Source of the DNA: Streptomyces sp. NBC_01478
GTDB lineage: Bacteria; Actinomycetota; Actinomycetes; Streptomycetales; Streptomycetaceae
Assembly (NCBI RefSeq): GCF_036227225.1
Contig: NZ_CP109444.1
Span: 6,057,501 to 6,121,500 of the forward strand
Length of the DNA stretch: 64,000 nucleotides
Reading direction: 5' to 3'
Of the stretch, positions 41,016-50,084 are shown one piece after another (position 1 is the first letter of the stretch; each line of letters begins with the position of its first letter). The translations under genes were made by a program, and so were the position numbers. Below the pieces are notes generated by a model, which saw only the letters and a list, made by a program, of their open reading frames with translations, was not told the DNA's origin and did no database searches.

Positions 41016-42785
41016 TCAGTTCGGGATCACCTCGGAAGTGACCTTCTCGGGCTGGACGAATTTTATTGCTACACGTTCGGCAACTTGGGATCCGGTCCAC
41101 TGGTTGCGCCGCTTGGTCTCGCTTTTGAAGACTGTGATCTTTTCGACGAAGAGGGTTACGAACTCCTGTCGTTCGCCTACGGAAGCCCTATCCCACCAGG
41201 AACCATCCCCAATAGGGTCGGCTTTCGGGTCCATGGGTAGCCACTGGCCTATAGGCAGTGCCGGCGTCTCCGCTGCTTCCAGCTCGGCTATGCGCTCCTG
41301 TGCGGCCTGAACCTGGTTGTTCAACGACTGCTCCTGTCGCAGGAATCGACGGCGTCCTACATCGCCGCTGTAACCCCCGGCCTGGCGGTCGTCGTACAGG
41401 GTCTCTAGGGCCTGTTCGGCGTCGTTGCGTTTGGCTACCAGTGAGCTACGCTCGCCCGCTCGCTCCGGCGACTCTGAGCGGTTGCCGAAGCGCCGTGTTG
41501 CCTCGGCGATCACATCGGCGGTTTCGGGATCATGTTCGGCGGTCTGGATGATGGCAAAGATCCGACGTGCCACGTAGTCGTCTAGTGCCTGCTGGCTGAT
41601 AGTGCAGTCGCCTTCGTGGTGCTCTGGCTTTCGCTGCCCACGAGCGCGAGAACACCTATAGGCGCTCTTGTACGGCTTCTCATTCCGATGAGACTTCTTC
41701 GGCTTACCGCACTCGCAGAAGAGGATGCCTTGTGAGGTGAGAAGTGCCGTACCACGAGAAAGGCCCTTCCCTCGGCCACGGCTATTAAGCCACTCCTGAA
41801 GTTCATGCCACTCTGCCGGGGAGATGATGGGCTCCCACATCGTGATGGGTTCCATTGTTTCCGGATCGCGCTTGATTCGGTATTCGGCGATTGTGCTTGT
41901 CTTTCGGTCGTCCTTCCCGACTTTGTAAATAATGTCGACCGCGTACCCTGCGATGCGAGGGTCTCTCAGGATTCGATCCAGGGTTTTCGGGTCCCATTCA
42001 CTGTCTGCGTTCTCTTTCCCAACCGTCTGACCTCGCGTGGGAACCCTGTTCACGCTCAGATCGACGCATACACCCGTCTTCGATCCTGGATGGTGCTTAT
42101 CAGGGCCCGGAGTGTAGGGAAGGTTCATATGCAGCTTGATGGTTGCCCATACGGCTTGAATTATTACCGTCTCGCTGATCTCGTGCTCAAGAAGTTGAAT
42201 GACGATGATGCGTTCTTTCCCGCCCTCTCCGACCACTGTCCGGACCTCTGGTACCAACTTGAATCCGTATGGGGGCTTACCGCCAAGGTAGCCGCCCAAC
42301 TCGCGGGCTTTCTTCTTGGCGTCGAGCACGGCGTTACTTTTGTTTTTGCTGTCGTTGAATGCCGCGTCCAGACGCATAAGCAAGTGGATGAGATCCATAA
42401 GGTTTCCCTTACGGAACGTTCCCTCCGTCACGCTCACGATTGTCACGCCGAGATTCAGCAACTCGGTTACGATCGGGATCGCGTCCAACGGGTCCATGCG
42501 GGACAGGCGGCTGATGTAGTAAACGATCAGGAGATTGATTTTTCCGGCTCGGCAGTCGCTCAGTAGGCGCTCGAAGTCAGGCCGTTCGACACCCGTGAAG
42601 GCAGAGATTCCGAGATCTTCGTACAGCTCGATCCGAACTGCGCCCCGCCTCTTGGCTTCGGCGATGCCAGCTGTGTGCTGGGTGGCGGTGGAAGCCTCGG
42701 ACTTGTTCTGTCGGCGTTCGGACTGGCGCCCGTACACGCCTGCATAAATCTCGGTGACTATAGGTTCCGCAATCGCTGTTGCCAT
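41016..42785 (-). CDS. int: phiC31-family large serine integrase
   Basis: A 589-residue site-specific recombinase. The catalytic domain has the nucleophile Ser22 in YAGVYGRQS and the family phrases FERLLSDCRAGKINLLIVYYISRLSR and DAIPIVTELLNLGVTIVS. The recombinase domain follows (DRILRDPRIAGYA), then a zinc ribbon (FCECGKP ... YRCSRARG ... HHEGDC) with a coiled-coil insertion. These match phiC31 Int (AGAYDRQS; DAIPIVSELLALGVTIVS; RILRDPRIAGFA) throughout. GTG 42797 and ATG 42794 are alternative starts. It lies beside attR and converges with the RDF gene. Confidence 0.95.
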   Translation of the reverse strand: MATAIAEPIVTEIYAGVYGRQSERRQNKSEASTATQHTAGIAEAKRRGAVRIELYEDLGISAFTGVERPDFERLLSDCRAGKINLLIVYYISRLSRMDPLDAIPIVTELLNLGVTIVSVTEGTFRKGNLMDLIHLLMRLDAAFNDSKNKSNAVLDAKKKARELGGYLGGKPPYGFKLVPEVRTVVGEGGKERIIVIQLLEHEISETVIIQAVWATIKLHMNLPYTPGPDKHHPGSKTGVCVDLSVNRVPTRGQTVGKENADSEWDPKTLDRILRDPRIAGYAVDIIYKVGKDDRKTSTIAEYRIKRDPETMEPITMWEPIISPAEWHELQEWLNSRGRGKGLSRGTALLTSQGILFCECGKPKKSHRNEKPYKSAYRCSRARGQRKPEHHEGDCTISQQALDDYVARRIFAIIQTAEHDPETADVIAEATRRFGNRSESPERAGERSSLVAKRNDAEQALETLYDDRQAGGYSGDVGRRRFLRQEQSLNNQVQAAQERIAELEAAETPALPIGQWLPMDPKADPIGDGSWWDRASVGERQEFVTLFVEKITVFKSETKRRNQWTGSQVAERVAIKFVQPEKVTSEVIPN

Positions 42786-42828
42786 GACGGTCATCACCCC
42801 TTGGTTTCCGAAGGTACGTCGCGCTGGC

Positions 42829-42855
42829 TACGCACCCAACTGGATTTACTCAAGG
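42829..42855 (+). mobile_element. attR of the AICE
   Basis: The attP half-site arm TACGCACCCAACTGG (42829-42843), then ATTTACTC and the core AAGG (42852-42855), followed directly by host pirin sequence GCACCCCCTGG. Confidence 0.9.
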
Positions 42856-43607
42856 GCACCCCCTGGCACCCGCACCGCGGCTTCGAGACCGTCACCTACA
42901 TCATCGACGGCGTCTTCGACCACCAGGACTCCAACGGCGGTGGCGGCACCATCACCAACGGCGACACCCAGTGGATGACGGCGGGCGCGGGCCTGCTGCA
43001 CATCGAGGCGCCGCCGGAGTCCCTCGTCGTGTCCGGCGGTCTCTTCCACGGGCTCCAGCTCTGGGTGAACCTCCCGGCCAAGGACAAGATGATGGCCCCG
43101 CGCTACCAGGACATCCGCGGCGGCCAGGTCCAGCTCCTCACCACCCCCGACGGCGGCGCGCTCCTGCGGGTCATCGCCGGTGAGCTGGACGGCCACCAGG
43201 GCCCCGGCATCACGCACACCCCGATCACGATGATCCACGCGACGGTGGCGCCGGGTGCGGAGGTCACCCTGCCCTGGCGCGAGGACTTCAACGGTGTCGC
43301 GTACGTCCTCGCGGGCAAGGGCAGCGTCGGCCCGGACCGTCGTCCGATCCACATGGGACAGACGGCCGTGTTCGGCGCGGGTTCGTCCCTGACCGTCCGC
43401 GCGGACGAGCAGCAGGACGGGAACACTCCGGACCTGGAGGTCGCCATCCTCGGCGGTCAGCCGATCCGCGAGCCGATGGCGCACTACGGCCCGTTCGTCA
43501 TGAACACCCGCGAGGAACTCCAGCAGGCCTTCGAGGACTTCCAGAAGGGCCGGCTGGGCACCATCCCCGCCGTGCACGGCATGACCGGCGGCGGCCCGCA
43601 GTCCTGA
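42856..43607 (+). pseudogene. 3' fragment of the host pirin gene
   Basis: Continues the pirin frame from GTPWHPHRGFETVTYIIDGV to the natural end (VHGMTGGGPQS). It lacks a start codon of its own; the open frame upstream comes from element DNA. It contains the second part of cupin 1 and all of cupin 2. Excision of the element would restore the gene with 25908-26133. Confidence 0.93.
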
Positions 43608-43620
43608 CCCGCCGTCACCC

Positions 43621-43651
43621 GGGCGGTCCGTCCCGACGGGACGGACCGCCC
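43621..43651 (+). terminator. Terminator of the host pirin gene
   Basis: GGGCGGTCCGTCCC-GAC-GGGACGGACCGCCC, a perfect 14-bp stem 13 bp after the pirin stop. Confidence 0.9.
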
Positions 43652-43672
43652 GTCGCGTGATCGGGTGGGAGC

Positions 43673-44773
43673 GTGCAGCTCCTCCCGGTTTCCGTACGAC
43701 GGCTCGCCGCCTGGTGCGCCGTCGTCCTGCTCGTCTCGGGGGTCGGCTACGTCGGGATCCGGCTCTGTGCCGAGTTGAAGACCGCCGTGACGCCCGTGCT
43801 GCTCGCGCTGCTCGGGACCGCGCTGCTCGGGCCGTTGTACCGGCGGCTGGTGAAGGCGCACGTGAACCGGTCGGTCGCCGCCATGATCACCTGTGTCGCG
43901 GTCGTCGCCGTCGTCGGCGGGGCCGTGTACATCGTGGTGGCCGCGCTGATCGACACCGGGGACCAGATCGTGTCCTCGCTCAAGGACGCGGCGAACTCCC
44001 TCTCCGACCACTTCGGGGCCGCCGGCACCTCGCTGGACGACCTCGCCTCCAACGCCAAGGAACTGCTCGCCAAGTTCGGCGGGACGGCCGCCTCGAACGT
44101 CATCAGCGGGGTCAGCGTCGTCGGCGAGACCATCGCCATGGCCGTCCTGGCGCTGCTGCTCGTCTTCTTCTTCCTCCGCGACTCCCACCGCGCCGCAGGC
44201 CTGCTGCGCTCGCTCGCCCCGCACGGCACCGCCGACCTCGTCGAGGCCATGGCCCGCCGGGCCTTCGAGGGCGTCGAGGGCTTCATGCGCGGGACCACCG
44301 TCATCGCCCTCATCGACGCCCTCTGTATCGGCATCGGGCTGCTCGTGCTGGACGTACCGGGGGCGTTCGGCCTGGCCGCGCTCGTCTTCGTCGGCGCCTA
44401 TCTCCCCTACCTCGGCGCCCTCATCTCCGGCGCCGTCGCCGTGCTGGTCGCGCTCGCCGACCGGGGTGTCGTCATCGCGCTGTGGGCGCTGGGGATCGTC
44501 CTCGCCGTGCAGGTCCTTGAGGGACACGTCCTCCAGCCGATGATCCAGAGCCGGACCGTGCAGATGCACCCGGCGGTCGTGATGATCGCGATCACCGCGG
44601 GCGCCTCGGTCGCCGGCGTCCTCGGCATGCTGCTCGCGGTACCGCTGACCGCCGCCGCCTTCGGAGTCGTCCACGAACTGCGGGAGCGCTACGCGTCCCA
44701 GGACCCGAACTCCGGGACACCGCCCGAGCCGTCCCCGGAGCCGTTCCCCGAGCCGTCCCCGTCGGACTCGTAG
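43673..44773 (+). CDS. AI-2E family transporter
   Basis: A 366-residue membrane protein of the AI-2 exporter/PerM family with about eight membrane segments. The conserved C-terminal block is present (LVFVGAYLPYLGALISGAVAVLVAL, then LEGHVLQPMIQSRTVQMHP). Some members export autoinducer-2, others act as Na+/H+ antiporters; the substrate is not known here. The Pro/Glu/Ser-rich tail (PEPSPEPFPEPSPSDS) overlaps the end of the convergent phosphatase gene by 85 bp. Confidence 0.9.
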   Translation: MQLLPVSVRRLAAWCAVVLLVSGVGYVGIRLCAELKTAVTPVLLALLGTALLGPLYRRLVKAHVNRSVAAMITCVAVVAVVGGAVYIVVAALIDTGDQIVSSLKDAANSLSDHFGAAGTSLDDLASNAKELLAKFGGTAASNVISGVSVVGETIAMAVLALLLVFFFLRDSHRAAGLLRSLAPHGTADLVEAMARRAFEGVEGFMRGTTVIALIDALCIGIGLLVLDVPGAFGLAALVFVGAYLPYLGALISGAVAVLVALADRGVVIALWALGIVLAVQVLEGHVLQPMIQSRTVQMHPAVVMIAITAGASVAGVLGMLLAVPLTAAAFGVVHELRERYASQDPNSGTPPEPSPEPFPEPSPSDS

Positions 44774-46887
44774 AGCTCGAACCAGATGCTCTTGCCCTCG
44801 CCCCTCGGGTCCACGCCCCAGGTCTCGGCGAGCAGCTCGATCAGCAGCAACCCGCGCCCGGAGGACGCCAGTTCACCGGGGTGCCGCTTGTGCGGGAGGT
44901 CGTCGCCGGCGTCCGTGACCTCGACCCGCATCCGCCGCTCACCGCTCTCGCCGGACACCTCGGCGGTCAGCAGCGCGTCGGCGTCGGTGTGCACGAGAAC
45001 GTTGGTGAGCATCTCGGAGACGAGCAGGACCGCCGAGTCGACCTGGTCGGCGGTCGTCCAGTCGTGGAGGAGCTCACGCAGTTGCTGCCGGGCCACCGCG
45101 ATCCGCTCGGGCTCGGCCTGCGCGACCGTGAGCACCGTGCGGCGGACCGTCGGCGGGGCGGTCACGGTGTCGCCGCAGCCGCAGCTCTCGCCCTCCCGGG
45201 ACAGCAGCAGTACGGCGATGTCGTCCTCGCGGCGGTCCACGAGCGGGCCCGTGGTGTGGTGCGAGGAGGGCCCGTGGACGGCCTGGACGAGCGCGTCGGC
45301 GAGTTCCTCCAGGTCGCCCTTGTGCTCCTCCAGGATCGTCCGGATGCGCTGCCAGCCCGTCTCCAGGTCATGGCCGCCGGTCTCGATCAGCCCGTCGGTG
45401 CAGATCATCATGGTCTCGCCGGGCTCCAGGGCGAGCGTGGTCGTCGGATAGTCGGCGTCCGGGTCGATGCCGAGCGGCAGACCACCCGCCGTGGGCCGCG
45501 CCAGCACCGTCCCGTCCGCCATGCGTATCGCCGGGTCGGGATGGCCGGCCCGGGCGATCTCCAGGACGCCGGTCGCCGGATCGGCCTCGACGTACAGGCA
45601 GGTCGCGAAGCGCGGGTCGGCCTTCTCCGCGTCGCCGTTGGTGATGCCGTGCAGGAAGCGGGAGGCGCGGGACAGTACCGCGTCGGGCCGGTGCCCTTCG
45701 GAGGCGTAGGCGCGCAGGGCGATCCGGAGCTGCCCCATCAGCCCGGCGGCGCGCACGTCGTGCCCCTGTACGTCCCCGATGACCAGCGCGATCCTGCCTC
45801 CCCCAGAGGGGGTGCCCCCAGGCAGCGGAATCATGTCGTACCAGTCGCCGCCGACCTGGAGCCCGCCGCCGGTCGGGATGTAGCGGGCGGCGACGCTCAT
45901 GCCCGGGATCTCCGGGCCCAGCGTGGGCAGCATCGAGCGCTGGAGCCCGTCGGTCAGCTCGCGCTCGGACTCGGCGACCCCGGCGCGGGACAGGGCCTGC
46001 GCGAGCATCCGGGCGACCGTGGTGAGGACGGACCGCTCGTCGGGCGTGAAGGCCACCGGGTGGGTGAAGGCGGCCATCCAGGCGCCCATCGTGCGCCCGG
46101 CGACGGTCAGCGGCAGGAACGCCCAGGACTGCCGGTGGAAGTGCTGGGCGAGCGGCCAGGTGACCGGGTAGCGCTCCTTGTACTGCTCGGGCGTGGACAG
46201 ATAGACGGCACGGCCCGTCCGGACGACCTCGGCGGCCGGGTAGTCGGTCACCGTGGACATGTGCGAGAACGGGTCCTCGTCGCCCGGCTGATGCCCGTGG
46301 TGGCCGACGATCGTGAGGCGGTCGCCCGATACGCCGAACACGGCGAGGCCGTCCGGTGAGAAGCCCGGCATCGACAGGCCGGCCGCGACCCGCAGCACCT
46401 CCGCCGTGGACCGCGCCTCCGCCAGCGCCCGGCCCGCGTCCAGCAGGAACGCCTCGCGGGAGCGCCGCCAGTCACCGGTGACCGCCGTCCGCCCGGCCGG
46501 TGTGCCCGGCGTGGGCTCGGCGACCTCCTGGAGGGTTCCGATCAGCTCGAACGACCGGGTCTCGGGGTCGTAGGACGGCTTGGAACGGCTGCGGACGGTG
46601 CGGATCACCCGGCCCCGCTCGTCCATGATCCGCACTCGCACCTCGGCGAGGGTGTCCTCGGCGACGGCAAGGCCGACGACCCCGGCGATCTCGTTCCAGT
46701 CGACGGGGTGGAGTCGGGCCCGGGTCTGAGCCTCCGTGAGGGTGGTCGGCTCGGCGGGCAGCCCGAGCAGCCGTGCGGCCTCGGCGTCCACCGTGACCAG
46801 CTCCGTGGCGGTGTCCCAATGCCACAGGCCGGTCGCGAGGGCGGCGAGTACCTCCCCCACGGCGGGCAGGGGCTCACCAGTGCGCAT
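44689..46887 (-). CDS. SpoIIE-type PP2C phosphatase with PAS, GAF and ATPase domains
   Basis: A 732-residue regulator. Order of domains: PAS (about 10-110, LATGLWHWDTATELV), GAF (about 140-300), PP2C/SpoIIE phosphatase (about 330-550, with GGDWYDMIPLPGG and VIGDVQGHDVRAAGLM metal Asp residues) and a C-terminal GHKL ATPase of the RsbW kind (LLVSEMLTNVLVHT; GRGLLLIELLAETWG). Streptomyces encodes many such proteins, which set the phosphorylation of anti-anti-sigma factors. The frame is open far upstream through aspS; ATG at 46887 (MRTGEPLPAV) fits the domain start. A mini-repeat is embedded at 45798-45820. Confidence 0.9.
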   Translation of the reverse strand: MRTGEPLPAVGEVLAALATGLWHWDTATELVTVDAEAARLLGLPAEPTTLTEAQTRARLHPVDWNEIAGVVGLAVAEDTLAEVRVRIMDERGRVIRTVRSRSKPSYDPETRSFELIGTLQEVAEPTPGTPAGRTAVTGDWRRSREAFLLDAGRALAEARSTAEVLRVAAGLSMPGFSPDGLAVFGVSGDRLTIVGHHGHQPGDEDPFSHMSTVTDYPAAEVVRTGRAVYLSTPEQYKERYPVTWPLAQHFHRQSWAFLPLTVAGRTMGAWMAAFTHPVAFTPDERSVLTTVARMLAQALSRAGVAESERELTDGLQRSMLPTLGPEIPGMSVAARYIPTGGGLQVGGDWYDMIPLPGGTPSGGGRIALVIGDVQGHDVRAAGLMGQLRIALRAYASEGHRPDAVLSRASRFLHGITNGDAEKADPRFATCLYVEADPATGVLEIARAGHPDPAIRMADGTVLARPTAGGLPLGIDPDADYPTTTLALEPGETMMICTDGLIETGGHDLETGWQRIRTILEEHKGDLEELADALVQAVHGPSSHHTTGPLVDRREDDIAVLLLSREGESCGCGDTVTAPPTVRRTVLTVAQAEPERIAVARQQLRELLHDWTTADQVDSAVLLVSEMLTNVLVHTDADALLTAEVSGESGERRMRVEVTDAGDDLPHKRHPGELASSGRGLLLIELLAETWGVDPRGEGKSIWFELYESDGDGSGNGSGDGSGGVPEFGSWDA
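45798..45820 (+). repeat. Interspersed G/C mini-repeat, copy 4 (in coding sequence)
   Basis: CTCCCCCA-GAGGGGGTGCCCCCA, a shortened form of copies 1-3. On the coding strand it adds GGTPSGGG inside the phosphatase domain, between MIPLP and RIALVIGD. Confidence 0.65.
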
Positions 46888-47005
46888 TGCCCCACTGTAA
46901 GAAGAGGAGAACGAACCCTGCCACCGAGGGAGCCCGGAGTTAATGGTGGGGAGGCGATGTATGGGTGGCCGGTACCCTTGGGACGTCCGGGCTCCGGCCC
47001 CGGAC

Positions 47006-47019
47006 GTTTCACGTGAAAC
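47006..47019. promoter_or_regulatory. parS: parS site (ParB binding)
   Basis: GTTTCACGTGAAAC, a perfect 14-bp palindrome identical to the core of Streptomyces and Bacillus parS. Streptomyces clusters its parS sites in the few hundred kilobases around oriC, so this places the window there. It lies 33 bp before aspS. Confidence 0.92.
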
Positions 47020-47052
47020 ACTCCCCGATCCGCGAAGGCTGGATGAACGACG

Positions 47053-48816
47053 ATGCATCGGTACAGGTCCCACACCTGCGGCGAGCTCCGCGCCTCTGAC
47101 GTCGGCACCGACGTCCGGCTGAGTGGCTGGCTGCACAATCGGCGCGACCTGGGCGGCATCCTCTTCATCGATCTGCGCGATCACTACGGCATCACGCAGC
47201 TCGTCGCCCGCCCCGGCACGCCCGCGTACGAGGCCCTCGACAAGGTCACCAAGGAGTCGACGGTCCGCGTCGACGGCAAGGTCGTCTCCCGCGGCACGGA
47301 CAACGTGAACCCGGATCTGCCGACCGGCGAGATCGAGGTCGAGGTCGGCGAGGTCGAGCTGCTCGGCGCCGCCGCCCCGCTCCCCTTCACGATCAACACC
47401 GAGGACGGGGTCAACGAGGAGCGGCGCCTGGAGTACCGCTTCCTGGACCTGCGCCGCGAGCGCATGCACCGCAACATCATGCTGCGCTCCTCGGTGATCG
47501 CCTCGATCCGCTCGAAGATGGTCGCCCTCGGCTTCAACGAGATGGCCACCCCGATCCTCTCCGCGACCTCCCCCGAGGGCGCGCGCGACTTCGTGGTCCC
47601 GTCCCGCCTGAACCCGGGCAAGTTCTACGCCCTCCCGCAGGCACCGCAGCAGTTCAAGCAACTGCTGATGATCTCCGGCTTCGACCGCTACTTCCAGATC
47701 GCGCCCTGCTTCCGCGACGAGGACGCGCGTGCGGACCGCTCGCCGGGCGAGTTCTACCAGCTCGACGTCGAGATGAGCTTCGTGGAGCAGGAAGACGTCT
47801 TCCAGCCGATCGAGAAGCTCATGACCGAGCTGTTCGAGGAGTTCGGCGGCGGCCAGCCGGTCACCTCCCCCTTCCCGCGCATCCCGTTCCGCGAGTCGAT
47901 GGTGAAGTACGGCTCCGACAAGCCGGACCTGCGCGCGAAGCTCGAACTGACCGACATCACGGACGTGTTCGAGGGCTCGGAGTTCAAGGCGTTCGCCGGC
48001 AAGCACGTACGCGCGCTGCCGGTACCGGACGTGGCGTCCCAGTCCCGCAAGTTCTTCGACCAGCTCGGCGATTTCGCGGTCACCCTCGGCGCGAAGGGCC
48101 TGGCCTGGGTCCGCGTGACCGAGGACGGCTCGCTGACGGGCCCGATCGCGAAGTTCCTCACGGAGGAGAACGTCGCGGAGCTGACGAAGCGCCTGTCGCT
48201 GGCCCCCGGGCACGCGGTCTTCTTCGGCGCGGGCGAGTTCGAAGAGGTCTCGAAGATCATGGGCGCGGTGCGGGTGGAAGCCGCGAAGCGCGCCGGGCAC
48301 TTCGAGGAAGGCGTCTTCCGCTTCTGCTGGATCGTCGACTTCCCGATGTACGAGAAGGACGAGGAGACCGGGAAGATCGACTTCTCGCACAACCCGTTCT
48401 CGATGCCGCAGGGCGGCCTGGAGGCCCTGGAGACCCAGGACCCGCTGGACATCCTGGGCTGGCAGTACGACATCGTCTGCAACGGCGTCGAGCTGTCCTC
48501 CGGCGCGATCCGGAACCACGAGCCCGACATCATGCTCAAGGCCTTCGAGATCGCGGGCTACGACCGTGACACCGTCGAGGAGCAGTTCGCCGGCATGCTG
48601 CGCGCGTTCCGCTTCGGCGCCCCGCCGCACGGCGGGATCGCCCCCGGCGTCGACCGCATCGTCATGCTGCTCGCGGAGGAGCCGAACATCCGCGAGACGA
48701 TCGCGTTCCCGCTCAACGGCAACGCCCAGGACCTGATGATGGGCGCGCCGACGGAGCTGGACGAGACGCGCCTGCGGGAGCTGCACCTGTCGGTGCGGAA
48801 GCCGCAGCCGAAGTAG
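47053..48816 (+). CDS. aspS: Aspartyl-tRNA synthetase
   Basis: A 587-residue class IIb synthetase charging tRNA-Asp. The N-terminal anticodon-binding OB fold ([26 protein letters not shown]), motif 2 ([19 protein letters not shown]) and motif 3 ([13 protein letters not shown]) are visible, and the bacterial GAD insertion accounts for the length. The upstream gap holds TACCCT as a possible -10, a stem-loop at 46984-47006 and parS. Essential gene, followed by a terminator. Confidence 0.97.
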   Translation: MHRYRSHTCGELRASDVGTDVRLSGWLHNRRDLGGILFIDLRDHYGITQLVARPGTPAYEALDKVTKESTVRVDGKVVSRGTDNVNPDLPTGEIEVEVGEVELLGAAAPLPFTINTEDGVNEERRLEYRFLDLRRERMHRNIMLRSSVIASIRSKMVALGFNEMATPILSATSPEGARDFVVPSRLNPGKFYALPQAPQQFKQLLMISGFDRYFQIAPCFRDEDARADRSPGEFYQLDVEMSFVEQEDVFQPIEKLMTELFEEFGGGQPVTSPFPRIPFRESMVKYGSDKPDLRAKLELTDITDVFEGSEFKAFAGKHVRALPVPDVASQSRKFFDQLGDFAVTLGAKGLAWVRVTEDGSLTGPIAKFLTEENVAELTKRLSLAPGHAVFFGAGEFEEVSKIMGAVRVEAAKRAGHFEEGVFRFCWIVDFPMYEKDEETGKIDFSHNPFSMPQGGLEALETQDPLDILGWQYDIVCNGVELSSGAIRNHEPDIMLKAFEIAGYDRDTVEEQFAGMLRAFRFGAPPHGGIAPGVDRIVMLLAEEPNIRETIAFPLNGNAQDLMMGAPTELDETRLRELHLSVRKPQPK

Positions 48817-48876
48817 TAAGCGAACAGCGGAACTTGGGGCTCGGAACCGGCATCGGTTTCGAGCCCTTTCGCTTAC
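48816..48876 (+). terminator. Terminator of aspS
   Basis: Outer arms GTAAGCGAA / TTTCGCTTAC and inner arms GGGCTCG-AACC / GGTT-CGAGCCC form one long stem directly after the stop. Confidence 0.8.
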
Positions 48877-48938
48877 GCACAGGATTCACAGCGCATTCTC
48901 ATGTTCATGTCATGTCGGGCGCCCCTAGCGTCCCCGGC

Positions 48939-49910
48939 ATGACGGATTCCCGAGTACCCCCCATGGATTCTGAAGTCCCCGAGGACAAGGGACAGTTGGC
49001 GCGTCGTACGGTCCTGGTCGCCGGAGGCGTGGCGGTGACGGCGGTGGGCGTCGCCGGAGCCCTCACGGTGAACGCCTCGGCGCAGGAGGCCACCACGGCG
49101 CCCGCGACCTCGACCGGGGACACCTGCTACACGCTCACCTCGGAGCTGGTCGAGGGCCCGTACTACATCGACGCCGACAAGATCCGCCGCGATGTGACGG
49201 AGGACCAGGAGGGCATCCCGCTCACCCTGGACCTCAAGGTGATCGACGCGGACACCTGCAGACCGCTGCGGAACGCGGCCGTCGACATCTGGCACTGCAA
49301 CGCGACCGGCGTCTACTCCGGCTACGAGGCGGGCGGCGGTGGCGGCCCGGCCCCCACGGGCGCGCCCTCCGGCACTCCGACCGGCACCCCGACGGGTGGT
49401 CCGCCGCCCGGTGGTGGCGGAGGCCACCAGGAACCGACCGACGACGACCGTTTCCTGCGCGGCACCTGGCACACGGACCGCCATGGCCAGGTCACCTTCA
49501 AGACGGTCTTCCCCGGCTGGTACCAGGGCCGCTGCGTCCACATCCACGTCAAGGTCCACGTCGACGGCGAGTGGACGGACGCGGGCTACGAGGGCGGCCA
49601 CACCTGCCACACGGGCCAGTTGTTCTTCGACGAGAAGTCGGTCCTGGCGTCGGCGGTCCTGGAGCCGTACGTCTCGAACACGGCGACCCGCACGACGCTC
49701 ACCGAGGACGGGATCTACCCGCAGAACGGCCACGAGGGCGGCCTGCTGTACCTCAAGTACGACAGGCGGCGGATCGCGCGGGGCGTGCGGGCGCGGCTGA
49801 CGCTGGGGGTGGCGCCGGACGAGACGAACGACGGCACGGGCGGGGGCGGCCCGGGAGGCCCGGGCCCGTCGGCGTCCCCTTCTGCCTCACCGTCGGCCAC
49901 GACAGGCTGA
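48939..49910 (+). CDS. Secreted intradiol ring-cleavage dioxygenase (paralogue 1)
   Basis: A 323-residue non-haem Fe(III) dioxygenase. It starts with a Tat-type signal (LARRTVLVAGGVAVTAVGVAGALTVNASA). The iron ligands of the protocatechuate/catechol dioxygenase fold are present: Tyr in GPYYIDADK, Tyr in GWYQG, and two His in CVHIHVKVH. A Gly/Pro/Thr-rich loop (TGAPSGTPTGTPTGGPPPGG) interrupts the fold and the C-terminus is Pro/Ser-rich. TAGCGT 7 nt before the ATG suggests a leaderless message. Exported members are thought to attack plant or humic catechols. Confidence 0.88.
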   Translation: MTDSRVPPMDSEVPEDKGQLARRTVLVAGGVAVTAVGVAGALTVNASAQEATTAPATSTGDTCYTLTSELVEGPYYIDADKIRRDVTEDQEGIPLTLDLKVIDADTCRPLRNAAVDIWHCNATGVYSGYEAGGGGGPAPTGAPSGTPTGTPTGGPPPGGGGGHQEPTDDDRFLRGTWHTDRHGQVTFKTVFPGWYQGRCVHIHVKVHVDGEWTDAGYEGGHTCHTGQLFFDEKSVLASAVLEPYVSNTATRTTLTEDGIYPQNGHEGGLLYLKYDRRRIARGVRARLTLGVAPDETNDGTGGGGPGGPGPSASPSASPSATTG

Positions 49911-50084
49911 CGGACGCACGAACTAAGACCGACCTCGTACGTCATACGACGGCCTCCCCCGCCATGGAAACCTCGCAGCGGACACACAGGAATATCGATG
50001 TGCCTGCACAGAGGCAGGGCGTGTCATGGACGTACGAGGTCGGAACCGCCCGGCCGCGCACCACGTGAACGCCGGGAGGAAGCG

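Larger units (their letters stand above)
26134..42855. mobile_element. 16.7-kb actinomycete integrative and conjugative element in pirin
   Basis: The borders are defined by the split pirin gene and by a shared AAGG core at 26130-26133 and 42852-42855. Rejoining the inner ends gives an attP with perfect 15-bp inverted arms around CAAGGACT, very like phiC31 attP. Modules from left to right: replacement pirin; XRE/DUF397 pair; tiny-gene cluster; secreted SH3 protein; noncoding hairpin region; decayed gntR; OLD-family nuclease; GntR repressor with operators; tra operon with FtsK-type ATPase; RepSA-type initiator; Gp3-like directionality factor; large serine integrase. The Rep plus FtsK-type transfer pair defines an AICE; a serine integrase is unusual for the group. 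Confidence 0.92.

Noticed and set aside
26130..42855. Integrated phage (prophage) instead of an AICE
   Set aside because: Despite the phage-type integrase and RDF there are no capsid, terminase, tail or lysis genes; a RepSA-like initiator and an FtsK-type translocase are present.
42675..43607. Intact second pirin gene starting in element DNA
   Set aside because: The upstream part of that frame is the integrase gene read backwards; pirin sequence begins only at 42856.
46888..48786. Minus-strand frame extending the phosphatase gene upstream through aspS (1365 codons in total)
   Set aside because: It is the mirror of the clearly coding aspS frame in high-G+C DNA; the phosphatase domains begin at the ATG at 46887.
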